A stretch of 64,000 nucleotides of DNA from Calliphora vicina (Eukaryota > Arthropoda > Insecta > Diptera > Calliphoridae): NCBI RefSeq assembly GCF_958450345.1, contig NC_088784.1, forward strand, positions 42,966,278 to 43,030,277, given 5' to 3'. The position numbers were made by a program, and so were the translations under genes. Shown here in pieces: positions 10,456-21,250 of the stretch. The stretch's first letter is position 1. Each line of letters begins with the position of its first letter. The notes under the pieces were generated by a model. The model ran no database searches. It had not been told where the DNA came from and saw only the letters and a list, made by a program, of their open reading frames with translations.

Positions 10456-13400
10456 TCATAAATCACAATCGAATTGCGGAGAAGACAAGGGATCACGACG
10501 CAGTAAATACACACATAGACAAAGCAATGTCAACAGGAGCAGCACTAGTCCCAACATTACAAAAAAACCATGCTTGAAACGAGCTGCATCTGCTGATGCT
10601 TCCATGAAAAGCAAATGTTGCGTAATGGCTGTATCATCGGTGCGTAGTGCATATTCCTTGGAGATGGCCTCGGGAAGAAAAACTTCCCAGAATCCATAGA
10701 CTCTCATTAAATGAGCGGTATAAGGTGAGCTTCGTATTCGTGTAGTTTTTGTTGGGGCAAGATTATTATTTTTTGGCATCTGATAAGAGTTACTGAACTC
10801 ATTACGATTTGGTCTAGAGTGGGTCGAAGATGCGCTTTGATCTTTAACTAATAGTTGTGTGATTTTCTGAACACTTTTTGAGTCCAATAAAGTGGAGTCG
10901 TCTTTAACACCCGACCACATATCTCCTAAGTCATATATATATTTGTTTTTAGTGGTATATGGAAGCCAGCCTTCGTGAATTCTAACCGGAGTGGGATTAC
11001 CGTTCTTAATAAAGTTTATAAAAGGTGTTCTTATTTTTCGATATACTTTCTCTTCTTCTGCATTAAAACGACGCCGTGCGATTTGTTGAAATAATGTCGG
11101 GCCAAATAAAAGAGGTAAATCTGAGGTATGTGACGATCCACCAAATAAATTGATTTTTCCACGAATATCCATTGAATTTGTAAAGTCATTTATATAAGCA
11201 TATAACTTGTTGTTGTTTTGTGATTCTGTGGCGTTAGATAAAACATTGAGTAATCTATAAAATGGAATTTCATAATTATATTCCGATATAAATCTTTGTA
11301 GAGCTGCAAGTAAATGAACCGGATTCTCTTCAAGATCATCAGCAAAATAACGCCAGTTTATGGCATCTAAACCATGCTTACTGCCGCTGCTATTGAGTTG
11401 ATTTTGGCTCGATAGTACATTCCTCAATAATGTATAGTTTATGTACGATTTCAAAGATGTATAACTATCGCGTGCCAATTCAAGCCAATAATCCTGCATA
11501 AAAGCTCCCTCATTCGATGTAATGCCTATTATAGTAGTAGGAAAACTATTCATGATAGAGGAGTTGCTAAACATGTCTTTTAAATTTGTGGATAGACTAG
11601 GTCCCAATTGAAAAGTCCCATTGCCATGATCATAAATACTTTCAAATGCTTTTAACAGATCACTTACACTTTTCGATCTAAGACACATCATTAATTGTTT
11701 ACTATACTCTTCAAATTGACAGCCCAGTTTTTCCACTATGATTTTGGAGGCTTCTTGCACGGACATTTGAGGTTGCAAAGCCCGTTCAATATTTCCGCTA
11801 GACATTAGTATCATCTGATTGAACGGGGGAGAAGACGAATGCAGCATTTCATTGTTTATGAGGGAGTGATAAAATGCACATGGCGCTCCACTAGTTCCAT
11901 GACCCAATAATGTTATTTGATTTGAATTTCCACCCAGACTTTTTACATTTTCTTTGATCCATTTCAAAGCCAGGGACTGATCCTGAAGACCATAATTTCC
12001 TCTTAATTCAATATTGCCCGGTACATTTAGCCAACCAAATATATTTGTGCGATATTGTACGGTAATGACAACAAATCCTTCAGCAGCAATATCTAAGCCG
12101 GTTATTCTATTACGTGGCCAGTCATATGACATTCCCTCTCCCGTTAATATTACCAATACTGGAAGGTTGCCATAGCGCAGGCCACTCTAAAAACACAATA
12201 ATACAAAAGAAATTGTTTAAAGTACAAAAAATAAATTCCAACCAACCTCCGAAACCCAAATGTTTAAGTACAAGCAGTCCTCATTGATTTCAGATGGTCT
12301 CGCTAAAAGTTCATCCGTTGCCGCCTCATCGTATATGGTATTCGAAAGTTGGGGACATATAGGTCTCATTGACATGGCTAATAAGGTTCGATTCCAACCA
12401 CTATGAACTTTAGGTGGCTACAATTTTATAAGCATATGTTTATTCATTATAATTTATGTATATTTAAAAAATGTTCTTACAGCAAATCTTAGTTCTTCTA
12501 TTGGCGGTTCTGCATATGGTACCCCAAGAAAAGCATAGATGGCAGAACGTGCCGAGTCTGGAAATACTTTTAACTGAAAAAAATAATAAATTAAATTTTC
12601 AGACAAACAGAATATTTAACAATATTCGGCTATATGTGCCGAATCTTATATACTCTTCACCAAATTATACATCAAAAAATTTATTTTTTAAAATATTTGT
12701 ATTTAACAAAATTCAATATTTTTTTAATTGTTTTAATTTTTTTTTTAAAATTGTTTTTAAAATTTTTTGATGAAAAAAAAAATTCGGGTTAAAAAATATT
12801 ATTTTAAGATGTACAATATTGGAGTCCGATCGAATATTCAGTTTCGGATTAGGTGAAATACCAGTATTCGGTCAAAATTTTGCCAAATACCGAAATATTT
12901 ATAAAGGTATGGAAGATTATGGAATTTTAAAGGAGATACAAGTTTTGAATATAATTAATAAAATATAGAAAATTATATTTTATTGTTGGTTATTATTAAT
13001 AGCATTCAAGCAGTTTCCTCAAAAAAACTTATCAGTTCAAGATGAAAAAACAAGATTAATGGAGTCCAACAATTAGGCCGATTAATGATTTTTTGAACGA
13101 ATATTAGGTTCGGCTCTGGTGTAAAAAACTCGACTTCGGTCGGACTTTACAATAATAGCTTAAACAAGTAAGAGAGCTATATTCGGCTTTGCCGACTCTT
13201 ATATACCCTTCACCAAATTATACTTAAAAATAATTTTTTTACCAAAATAATCTCCTTTAAAATTCCATAATCTTCCATACCTTTATAAATATTTCTGTAT
13301 TTGGCAAAATTTTGACCGAATACTGGTATTTGACCTAATCCGAAACTGAATATTCGATCGGACTCCAATATTGTGCATCATAAATTTAGTTTTCAATTTA

Positions 13401-16400
13401 AACATTTGAAATGGTATAAATAATTTTTTTTAAAAGTCGATCCTTTTTAAATTCTTAAAAACGTATTTAAGAACAATTGAACCCTCTTCTATGTATCTTT
13501 TTTATACCCTTCACCTTCGTGAGAAGGGTATATAAGTTTGTCATTCCGTTTGTAATTTCCATAATATAATTTTCCGACCCTATAAATTATATATATTCTG
13601 GATCCTTATAGATAGTGGAGTCGATTAAGCCATGTCCGTCTGTCTGTCTGTCTGTTGAAATCAATTTTCTGAAGGCCCCAGATATCTCCGGGATCCAAAT
13701 CTTCAACAATTCTGTCAGACATACTCAGACATGCTATTTACAATCAGCAAAATCCGTCCATAAATAACGGAGATATGAGCAAAAATCCGAGACAAAAAAG
13801 CAACAAAACGTATGTTTGGATGTGCATGCTTTTGCGTATTTTGTTTTTTTTTGTGTTTTGTTTCTTTTGGCGTTGTTGTTGTTTTTTATACAACTAAACG
13901 TATGTTTGGTTGTGTGTTGGTTTTTTTGCTTTGCGTGTGTGGTTTTGTTTTGACAAAAAAGCAACAAAACATATGTTTGGATGTGCATGCTTTGCGTATT
14001 TTGTTTTTCTTTTGTGTTTTGTTTCTTTTGGCGTTGTTGTTGTTTTTTATACAATTAAACGTATGTTTGGATTTGCGCTGGTTTCATTGCCTTGCGTATT
14101 TTGTTTTTGTTTTTTCTTTTGGTGTTTTGTTTTGTTTCGCTTGGCGTTGTTGTTGTTTTTTGTATTCTTGATAAATTTATGATGCTGTACGCTGAAAGTG
14201 GGCAATGTACATACATACATACAGTGCCGGACTTAAATATTCACACAGCATACAGATTTATCTTAATCCTCCATATTTTTTAAACGAAGGCCCCAACATT
14301 CGTACGGATTTCAACAAAAATATTTATTTCAATCGGACGACAGAGTAAGAGTTTGGAGAAGGCCAAACACTGAATTGGAAAATAACAATGTAGTAAACAC
14401 TGTCAAACATGGTGGAGAAGGGGCTATGTTGTGGGGTTGTGTGGCTGCATCTGATAAAGGAAACTTAGTTTTCATCGTCGATTCAATGGACAAAACAGTG
14501 TACCTTAATATTTCAAAAGAAAACCTACTACAATGCGCTCTAAAGTTAAAGCTTGGGAACATTTCTATTTTCAACAGTACAATGGCCCCAAACACACAGC
14601 CCATGACGTCCGAATATGGATAGTGCATCATGTTCCCCACATTCTCCCGACTCCTCCCCAATCACCTGACATGAATTCCATAGAACATTTGAGGGATAAA
14701 TTGGCCGAACGTGTAGGGAAGCACCATATTATTAGTAAGTCTTAACTTAAAGAATTCCTGTTACAAAAATGGCAAAATATTGGAGCTGACGTCACCAAAA
14801 ATTGGTCGATTCAATGCCAAGACGATTAATAGAAGTCATTAAAAAGATAGACTACTCCACAAAATATTAAACTATTAAAAAAAACTATTTTCCTATTAAA
14901 AATTAGAAACTGTGTGAATATTTTTGTCTCCCTTAAAATCGAACTTCGAAACTTTAGATAATTATTTTTCTGAAATGTGCCACCTTATGTTTAGTTTTTC
15001 CATATATTTCCATAAGTTATATGTAAATAAATATTTTTGTTGAAATCCGTACGAATGTTGGGGCCTTCGTTTAAAAAATATGGAGGATTAAAGATAAATC
15101 TGTATGCTGTGTGAATATTTAAGTCCGGCACTGTATATACTAATTATAAAAAATAATAATGCATCCACAACAAAGGTGAAGGGTATATAAGATTCGGCAT
15201 AGCCGAATATAGCACTCTTACTTGTTTAATTAGTAGTTGTCTCTAATCAAAAAAATATGTAAATTAATAATAATTATGAACAACTTGTTTAAGTTTTTGT
15301 TACTAATAAAAATCATTATGCAATTTTAATTTTTCTGTAAAAACTGACAACTTTTTTATCCCTGACAATATTGATAATAGTAATTTTGGGTCCTTGCTAA
15401 AAATTTAAACTTAAACATCTTTTAAACTTTGACAGACAACTTAACACTTTTCTTTATTGGTTAGTACTAATTTGGCTGAAGTAGAATTTCTTATAGTTTT
15501 TATCTGTGGATAAGGCCCAATCGGCATGCTTTGAGATCGAAAGAGATTCGATGGTCAAAACGGAATTTCGATCGAGGAAGCATTATTGTCCGGGAAGCCT
15601 TTTTTTGCTATTGGAATAAAAGTATATGGTTTGTTCCAACAAAAGTGAACAGTATAATTTAAATGAACTTTTAGAATACGCTTTTATCTAATTTTTTTGA
15701 TTAAAAAATGGATTGGAAGATTGCATATTTCAACAAGACGATGCTGCAATTCACATTTCAAAACAATCCCAATCGTGGATCATAATATTCCTCTGTTGGA
15801 CTATTCGGCTTGAAGGCCGGACTATAACGCGATAGAGAATTTGTGCGAGTATGTGGACTAACGATCCGAAATGGTTAAAATGTCACGGTAACGCTAGTTA
15901 TGATAATTTTAGTTCGGTAACGGCATTGCCGAAAAAATAGAGTTTGAAAAACAAAGTTTACCAATAATAAGTTTTTTATTTAAATATAACACTCTAAATT
16001 GTTCGTATTGAAAATGCCCATCGGCAATAAAAATAGTCGAACAAAGTACGTAAATGAGCAGACCAATTGTTTACACGGTTCGATAAACAAATTTATTAAT
16101 AATCAAAAAACTCTATGAAAAAATAACTTTTATGAATGTTAATTTAAAACACTTCTAGATAATAATTATTCTAGAAGTTGCTTCCAGTTGTACATCAGCA
16201 GCAGGGCAAGTTTAAATATTTCTGCCCTTTTAGTTTTTTATGGTAATACAGTGGCAATAATTTTAAATATTAATAAATTTTAAAATTTAGTGGCTAATTA
16301 GAGAATATAAATTTTATCAAGAGTTTTGAAGCAAATTACCCCGACTAATGTTCCTTGTTTCAAATTAATGTGTGTCTGCTGTGCGCATGATGTGTAGATT

Positions 16401-16453
16401 AATCCAAGAAATATTAATTTATTTAAAATTAAAAAGTACAATTTCATATCCAT
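10456..16453 (-). CDS. Cholinesterase-like type I membrane protein lacking the catalytic serine
   Basis: Member of the carboxylesterase/cholinesterase fold family, probably a neuroligin/gliotactin-type adhesion protein. Exons on the minus strand: 16453-16340, 12573-12481, 12417-12247 and 12186-10456, all joined in phase 0, giving 702 residues. Exon 1 gives the start Met and a signal peptide (MDMKLYFLILNKL...TSCA). Exon 2 holds FLGVPYAEPP and exon 3 EDCLYLNIWV. The nucleophile elbow, GESAG in active enzymes, reads GHGTSG, with Gly near residue 223 in place of Ser. The Glu (SNEGA) and His (SSHTSDLP) positions are kept. A transmembrane helix lies near residues 664-688, followed by RRDPLSSPQFDCDL and UGA. 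Intron 1 (16339-12574) is filled with mobile elements. The exon 1 link rests on phase, the signal peptide and the QGTLVG motif. I do not recognise which named fly gene this is. Confidence 0.9.
12617..12670 (-). repeat. Degenerate 3' end of a DINE-like repeat
   Basis: ATTCGGCTATATGTGCCGAA followed by TCTTATATACTCTTCACC matches the 3' hairpin end of the DINE-like family in inverted orientation. The CAAGTAAGAG tip is lost. Confidence 0.55.
12808..13379. repeat. Large inverted repeat, arms about 130 bp
   Basis: Bases 12808-12937 are closely complementary to 13251-13379 (for example GGAGTCCGATCGAATATTC against GAATATTCGATCGGACTCC). The spacer of about 310 bases includes a DINE-like 3' end at 13165. 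Either a foldback element or two inverted copies of one repeat. Confidence 0.7.
13165..13262 (-). repeat. DINE-like 3' end fragment
   Basis: CAAGTAAGAGAGCTATATTC, then a GGC...GCC hairpin and TATACCCTTCACCAAATTATAC, is the standard 3' end of the family read backwards. The rest of the element is missing. Confidence 0.65.
13811..14160 (+). repeat. Minisatellite, about 161-bp dimer of 90 + 71 bases
   Basis: The motif TATGTTTGG recurs at 13811, 13901, 13972 and 14062, giving intervals of 90, 71 and 90. The unit is rich in TTTTGTTT, with GGCGTTGTTGTTGTTTTTTA repeated. About 2.2 dimer units lie inside the DINE-like element. Its open frames are by-products of the repeat. Confidence 0.85.
14222..15133 (+). 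mobile_element. Tc1-like element, deleted, with about 107-bp terminal inverted repeats
   Basis: The ends are CAGTGCCGGACTTAAATATT at 14222 and its complement ending at 15133, flanked by TA on both sides (14220-14221 and 15134-15135), as expected for Tc1/mariner. The two arms (about 14222-14328 and 15027-15133) differ by little more than one base insertion, so the element is fairly young. Only the C-terminal half of the transposase remains. Confidence 0.9.
14329..14850 (+). pseudogene. Tc1-like transposase fragment, frameshifted
   Basis: The frame starts SDDRVRVWRRPNTELE and continues through VNTVKHGGEGAMLWGCVAA. After a frameshift near 14560 it resumes with FYFQQYNGPKHTAHDVRIW and PPQSPDMNSIEHL. 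These are the DD34E landmarks of a Tc1 transposase. The second catalytic Asp of QQDN has become Tyr, the N-terminal DNA-binding part is absent, and a stop interrupts near 14743. It cannot make active enzyme. Confidence 0.85.
15225..15529. other. Intronic AT-rich spacer, nothing recognised
   Basis: Lies in intron 1 of the cholinesterase-like gene; no motif or repeat assigned. Confidence 0.35.
15530..15860 (+). pseudogene. Second Tc1-like transposase relic in the same intron
   Basis: Fragments read WSKRNFDRGSIIVREAFF (compare GGGSIMVWGAF) near 15550 and IFQQDDAAIHISKQSQSW near 15730. RPDYNAIENLCEYV near 15813 completes the set. Both the QQDD and the YNAIEN signatures are present, but stops and frame changes separate them. 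It comes from a different Tc1-like lineage than the element at 14222. Confidence 0.6.
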
Positions 16454-17100
16454 TGTAATTTGTTTGACCACTGAATATATCAATTTAATTTCATATTGTT
16501 TTATTTTAAAATTTTTCGTTACGGTTTGTTCAAACTACATTTAATTAAAGTTCACTGTGGCCTAAAAAGCTTGTATGATTATATATTTATTTAATATTTT
16601 TTTTTAATTTTCACAATTTAATGTTGATGCTATGACAACTTTCCACAAACTGAAAATATAAAAAGTGAGTGGACATTGTTTAAAAATATGATAATCAGAA
16701 ACTCCCCACATGTAATTTTATGGAAAATTTTCTAAAAATCTACCCCACTTGTTTTTATTTCAGATTGAATATAGAAGTCATTCATCCATCATAATTGTAC
16801 GAAAAACTTATTTAAGCTCCAGCTCGTATGCACCATGATCAGTGTCGATTATTTTATCGATTCAAATTCAACACCACCAACACCAGCGTTTGAATTAACC
16901 ATGTTAATACTCGTACGAGTATATATGTATGTATGTATTTTCACCATTGTTTGCTTGTTTGTGTGTCTGTAATATTTTCACTTTTTTTAAATTTAACGTA
17001 TTGAATTCATACACCGGTACTCAGTAGTGATGTCGTTTGTTTACATTTGATACATTTTTCGTATGTTTTCAAACTTCTACGTAACATGTATAATTTTCTT
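16454..17100. other. Upstream region of the cholinesterase-like gene
   Basis: Presumed promoter and 5' UTR side of the minus-strand gene. AT-rich, with a GTATGTATGTAT run near 16926. No clear promoter motif can be fixed. Confidence 0.35.
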
Positions 17101-17103
17101 TTT

Positions 17104-17719
17104 TTATACCCTTCATCTTCGTGAGATTTCCGACCCTATAAAGTATATATATTCTGGATCCTTATAGATAGCGGAGTCGATTAAGCCATATCCGTCTGTC
17201 TGTTTAAATCAATTTTCTGAAAACCCCAGATATCTTCGGGATCCAAATCTTCAATAATTCTGTCAGACATGCTTTCGAGAAGTATTTAAAATCATCAAAA
17301 TTGGTCCACAAATGGCTGAGATATGAGGAAAAAAACCAGGACAACCTCGATTTTTTACCTATTTTTGACCTACATATATCTGGATTACTAAGTCATTAAT
17401 ATAGACAATGTGGATATCTAATGATAGATATTTCAAAGACCTTTATACAAAACCATAGTAAGTTAAATATTTGTTAACCCGATTTTTTTTTCACTAAAAG
17501 TTTTTTTTCGCTAAATATTAATAAAAAAATTGAAAAAACAAAAAAAAAATTTTAAAAAACATTTAATAAAACAAATCGAATTTTTTTTCCAAAAAATTAA
17601 AAAAAATGCAAAAAAAATAAATTTTGTTTACCTAAAAATATTTAAAATTTTTATTTTGAAGTACAATTTGGTGAAGGGTATATAAGATTCGGCACAGCCG
17701 AATATAGCCCTCTTACTTG
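17104..17719 (+). mobile_element. DINE-1/Helentron-like element, near full length without minisatellite
   Basis: It runs from TATACCCTTCATCTTCGTGAG to the hairpin ATTCGGCACAGCCGAAT and the tip CTCTTACTTG. The interior includes CCGTCTGTCTG and CCAGATATCTTCGGGATCC, then a long A/T-rich stretch. Inserted between T-runs. One of several copies in the window. Confidence 0.75.
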
Positions 17720-17859
17720 TTTACCTTATTTTCGTAACTATGAAAAAGAAGTACCAATTTTTAGTACTTTAAATTCACACGGATGTAATTTATTACTACC
17801 TAGAAAATCCTAGATCCTTTTGAGACAGACTCAGGAAATGCGAACGTTCTAAGTAATAC

Positions 17860-18432
17860 CCCAGCAAAAATTTTGTGAGTTTTTGTAATGACAACTAGTT
17901 ATTTCATGCATTATTTTGTAATGAGTGGTGGTTACCCATCACATTATTTTATTTACTAGAATAAGTACTTATTTTTATACAGGTTGGTAATGAACTTTTG
18001 CATTTAGCACAGCTATCTAATGTGTTTGACTGGAAAACGGAAGGTTAGTGGTTCGCCACCTGTCAAAGCCATTAATTTTTTTGTTCATATCATATTCATT
18101 TATATGTTGATGTTAAAACTATTGCTAACTTACAATAAAATAACTCGTACATGGAGCAGTGAGTTAGCAGCTTGACTATCAAACGCAAGCAAGTAATGTG
18201 ACTGTTCGATTCCCACACAAGGCAATATTTTTTGTGTTTTTTAGCTACATATTCTTGTTGTGAATTTACTACTGATTTCTTAACTGATTGTAAGTACATT
18301 TGTAAGCTTGACCCATGAATTTTTTAAAAATCTCGAACAAAGGTATGCAGTGTTTCAGTCAAATAATAAGTAGTTATGCCTTGGCTCCAATATTACTTGC
18401 TGGCTTACTAAGTAAGTAAAGTTTTTGCTGGG
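17860..18432. mobile_element. Terminal-inverted-repeat element with two tRNA-like modules
   Basis: The ends are CCCAGCAAAAA (17860) and TTTTTGCTGGG (ending 18432). Inside are two blocks with tRNA-like layout. At about 18004-18060, TTTGACTGGAAAACGGAAGG precedes GGTTCGCCACC. At about 18150-18225, GAGTTAGCAGCTTGAC (box A-like) precedes TGTTCGATTCCCAC (box B-like). The spacing resembles internal polymerase III promoters of SINEs. No clear target duplication. Whether this is one element or SINE-like pieces caught inside a MITE is open. Confidence 0.5.
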
Positions 18433-18441
18433 ATGCTCGTT

Positions 18442-18499
18442 AACTCCAACGAAATCTTCCAAATGCACATTAGAGCATTTGGAAGATTTCGTTGGAGTT
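18442..18499. repeat. Perfect 25-bp hairpin with 8-base loop
   Basis: Bases 18442-18466 (AACTCCAACGAAATCTTCC...) are the exact reverse complement of 18475-18499, separated by ACATTAGA. It lies 9 bases after the preceding terminal-inverted-repeat element. It could be a tiny foldback element or a small-RNA precursor. Confidence 0.85.
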
Positions 18500-18652
18500 T
18501 CCTCAGGCACAACAAATACTATGGTTAAATCACATAACTAAATCTCTTGCGCACCAACGAAACAACATGCAGAGTACAAGCAAGTCTGTACTCCATATTG
18601 AAGAGACTTGCCGAACTAAATTGCCTAATGTGAAATGGGTCCTAGGATCTAA

Positions 18653-19129
18653 TAGTGCATTTACACCGAAGCGAAATCTAGTACATATGAGATTTCGAGC
18701 CAAATCTAGTTATTTTGACGAGATTTCCCAAACAAAATGAAATCTACTTCGTGACTAGATTTTGGGGAAATCTCCTCAAATCTACTCAGTACCAAGTGAT
18801 GCAACCGTGAATTTCTTCATAACGGACTAAAAAATACAGCACTGTAGAAGTAAAATTTGACAGATACAAATAAAAAAAATAATATAAAAAGTGCGGAACA
18901 ATTTTAGCGTTTGATAAATATTTTCAATGGATGCAAATATGAATAAAAGTTAAATTTATAAATTATAATACTAAAAATTTACTTATTTACTGCGGGTTTT
19001 GTTAGTCAGCTGTTTTTGTTATTAAATGAAATCTTGCTAAATGTCAGAAAACAGCGGTGTAAACGGTATAGATTTTGAACAAGATTTCAATTAAAATCCA
19101 CTAGATTTCGCCTCGGTGTAAATGCACTA
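18653..19129. mobile_element. MITE with about 30-bp inverted ends and TA flanks
   Basis: The ends read TAGTGCATTTACACCGAAGC and, complemented, TAGTGCATTTACACCGAGGC, continuing with CGAAATCTAGT on both sides. TA at each border fits a Tc1/mariner-type MITE. No coding content. Confidence 0.75.
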
Positions 19130-19928
19130 TAAAGAGCAATTAGCTATTAAAAAATATGCAGAATTTTAACTCTCAAAATATCAAAAATGCCGGAATTACC
19201 AGGGATATATAAAAAATTAGGGATTTGGTAATCCTGGGATTTTCATCCCTTGTGTCTTATATTAGACAAATATTTATCATATGTACCTGATTTTATTCGA
19301 ATAAGATCTTATTATAAATTTATCAATCAAATTGTTAACAAGCGCTTAATGTAGAACTAAACACGCTACATTGTCAACTCCGCTTTGATAGTTATTCGTA
19401 CTGTTATGTCAACATTGAGAGCAATCGCATAATTATGTACTTGTAGATGAAAAACCGTGGACAAATGTGAACAAGTATTTGTTGTTGTTACGATTCTTTC
19501 ATGCGTAGTTCCTAATAGTGAACCATTGCCGCAGTGGTGGTGGTGAAAATTGTGATAAAGTGAGAAAATACCATCGAAAGAAGTGTTAACTCAAATATGT
19601 ATGTATGTATGTACATAAGTACTATATGTTATTTTAAACAAGTAAGAGATTTTTTATAGATACTTAATATATTCTCTGCAAGTCCAGAATTATTACATGC
19701 AGGCACCCGGGTGTAGGACGCGAAATCCAAGTGACAATCAGTTGTATGAAAAAAAATGTTTGTTAAAATTTTGAAGAGTGCCGGGTGGAATATTGTGACT
19801 TTAGCCCTAAAAGTTAAGTGCTGAAAATTTGAGTCAAATCGGACAACGATTTCTGGACGCGCATCGAGGTCAAAGTTCAGATATATGGAAAATTTTAATA
19901 TTTATATGAAATAAATAGGTGAAACTCG
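19130..19928. other. AT-rich spacer, few landmarks
   Basis: TTTAAACAAGTAAGAG near 19633 looks like an isolated DINE-like tip. A TATGTATGTATGTATG run lies near 19597. Otherwise nothing assigned. Confidence 0.35.
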
Positions 19929-20662
19929 AACTTTCTGCGTTGTTTTCTAGAAATACCTATGTAGATTTATTTATATTAATGAATATTACATTAAAAAAAT
20001 TTTGGAAATTACCCCTGTTACTTCCTTTGGGCCAAAATGAATCGCAGGTACGGAAAAACTGTACGATTTATTGACATAATTTTTTCATATTTTTATTTTC
20101 TATTATGATTTCAATAAATCCCAATGTGATGATCAAAGAATCCTGAAATTTGTTTAACAAAATGTTTAAAAATTTGAAAATTGAGATCGAAACAGCCGGT
20201 AAAAAAAATATTTTTTGGCCATACCTGCGAATAGGTTAAGGGAATCCTACGAAGACAAAAACTCATACAAAATTAAATACAGATATACATATTTTAAATA
20301 AAAATTAGCTTTTATTTAAATTTTTCTCGAAATATGTTAATTTTTTTTTCTTAAATTTCTTGTTCAAGTGGCCTGAGACACGTTAATGGTCTGGCGAATT
20401 TGTAATAACTTTAACATTTTTTAACCAAATTTTGTCATTATCTCATTAACCAAATTTTGTCATTATCTCATTACAACGATAATTACGTACACATTTCGAT
20501 TCTTTTGAATTTTTTTTTCCTAATTTTGGCGATAATACAGTTTTTGGGTTATTTTGGCCCAATTGAGAGCAATCTCAGGGTTAATTTCCAAACAAAATTT
20601 TTAATGTAATATTCATTAATATAAATAAATCTACATATTTCTAGAAAACAACGCAGAAAGTT
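19929..20662. repeat. Repeat with about 85-bp inverted ends (family also at 31.4-32.5 and 48.5-48.8 kb)
   Basis: Left arm (starting AACTTTCTGCGTTGTTTTCT) and right arm (ending AACGCAGAAAGTT) are complementary over about 85 bases with few changes. The interior shares CATACCTGCGAATAGGTTA and GGCCTG...CACGTTAATGG with the two other copies. Non-coding. Confidence 0.7.
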
Positions 20663-20987
20663 AACAAGTTTGCAATCTTTCAATTTAAAATTCAGAATAT
20701 GCAAATTGATTTTTAGAAAATACAAATTGAATAAAGAAATTCTATTTTATGTTGAGAAATAACAAATTTAAATACTGAAAAGCAAATGAATATTGATATA
20801 AACCAGTTTGAAATTAAGTAATCCAAATTAATATTGATAAAAATATAAAATAAAAAATCCAATTTAATATTGAGAAAAAACCAATTGAAATTGAAAAATC
20901 CAAATTACAATTTTTTGCGCTTATGATAAACTGACTTTGTATTTATAAACTCAGTGTCATCTTCTAGTAGTTCCATGAATTTTCTAT

Positions 20988-21135
20988 CTGGCCACACACG
21001 GATTATTTGTGAGTCCGTTTTGTTCGTCTTCGACGTCTTATTACTTGTTAATTGGGCTGTGCGCGAACAAAATCACAATTAATTGAAAATTTTCAATCAC
21101 AAATCAGGCGAACAAATCATTCCGTGTGTGGCCAG
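20988..21135. mobile_element. Short MITE, copy 1 (CTGGCCACACACGGA ends)
   Basis: CTGGCCACACACGGATTATT at the left and CATTCCGTGTGTGGCCAG at the right form terminal inverted repeats. The interior has TTGAAAATTTTCAATCACAA. A second, inverted copy lies about 115 bases downstream. Confidence 0.65.
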
Positions 21136-21250
21136 CTTAACGGACAAAACTAGAATGTTCTATTTCTAGAGCTTTTTGGAGCTTCAATGTTAATGTTAGA
21201 AGCTTTATCAGTTAATGTTGGCAGCTGATAAGTAGAAGTATCCACTTAAG

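Larger units (their letters stand above)
13498..15224 (+). mobile_element. DINE-1/Helentron-like element with minisatellite and nested Tc1
   Basis: The left end is TTTATACCCTTCACCTTCGT with its partner AGAAGGGTATATAAG, a subterminal inverted repeat. Next come the GTCTGTCTGTCTG microsatellite (about 13637) and a block with CCAGATATCTCCGGGATCC. The right end has GGTGAAGGGTATATAAG, the hairpin ATTCGGCATAGCCGAAT and the tip CTCTTACTTG before TTT. This layout (subterminal repeats, short GTCT microsatellite, internal minisatellite, terminal hairpin, insertion into T-runs) is that of Drosophila DINE-1 and related non-autonomous Helentrons. Family assignment is from memory of those structures. Confidence 0.75.

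Noticed and set aside
10456..10458. UGA as selenocysteine codon
   Set aside because: No SECIS-like structure was recognised downstream and the family has no known selenoprotein. Readthrough or a nonsense change is more plausible.
13734..14283. Several overlapping Phe/Cys/Val-rich open frames on both strands
   Set aside because: They are generated by the GTTTTGTTT-rich minisatellite, and the same peptide recurs with each repeat unit.
18004..18225. tRNA genes
   Set aside because: Box A/B-like motifs are present but no acceptor stem or full cloverleaf can be drawn, and they lie inside an inverted-repeat element.
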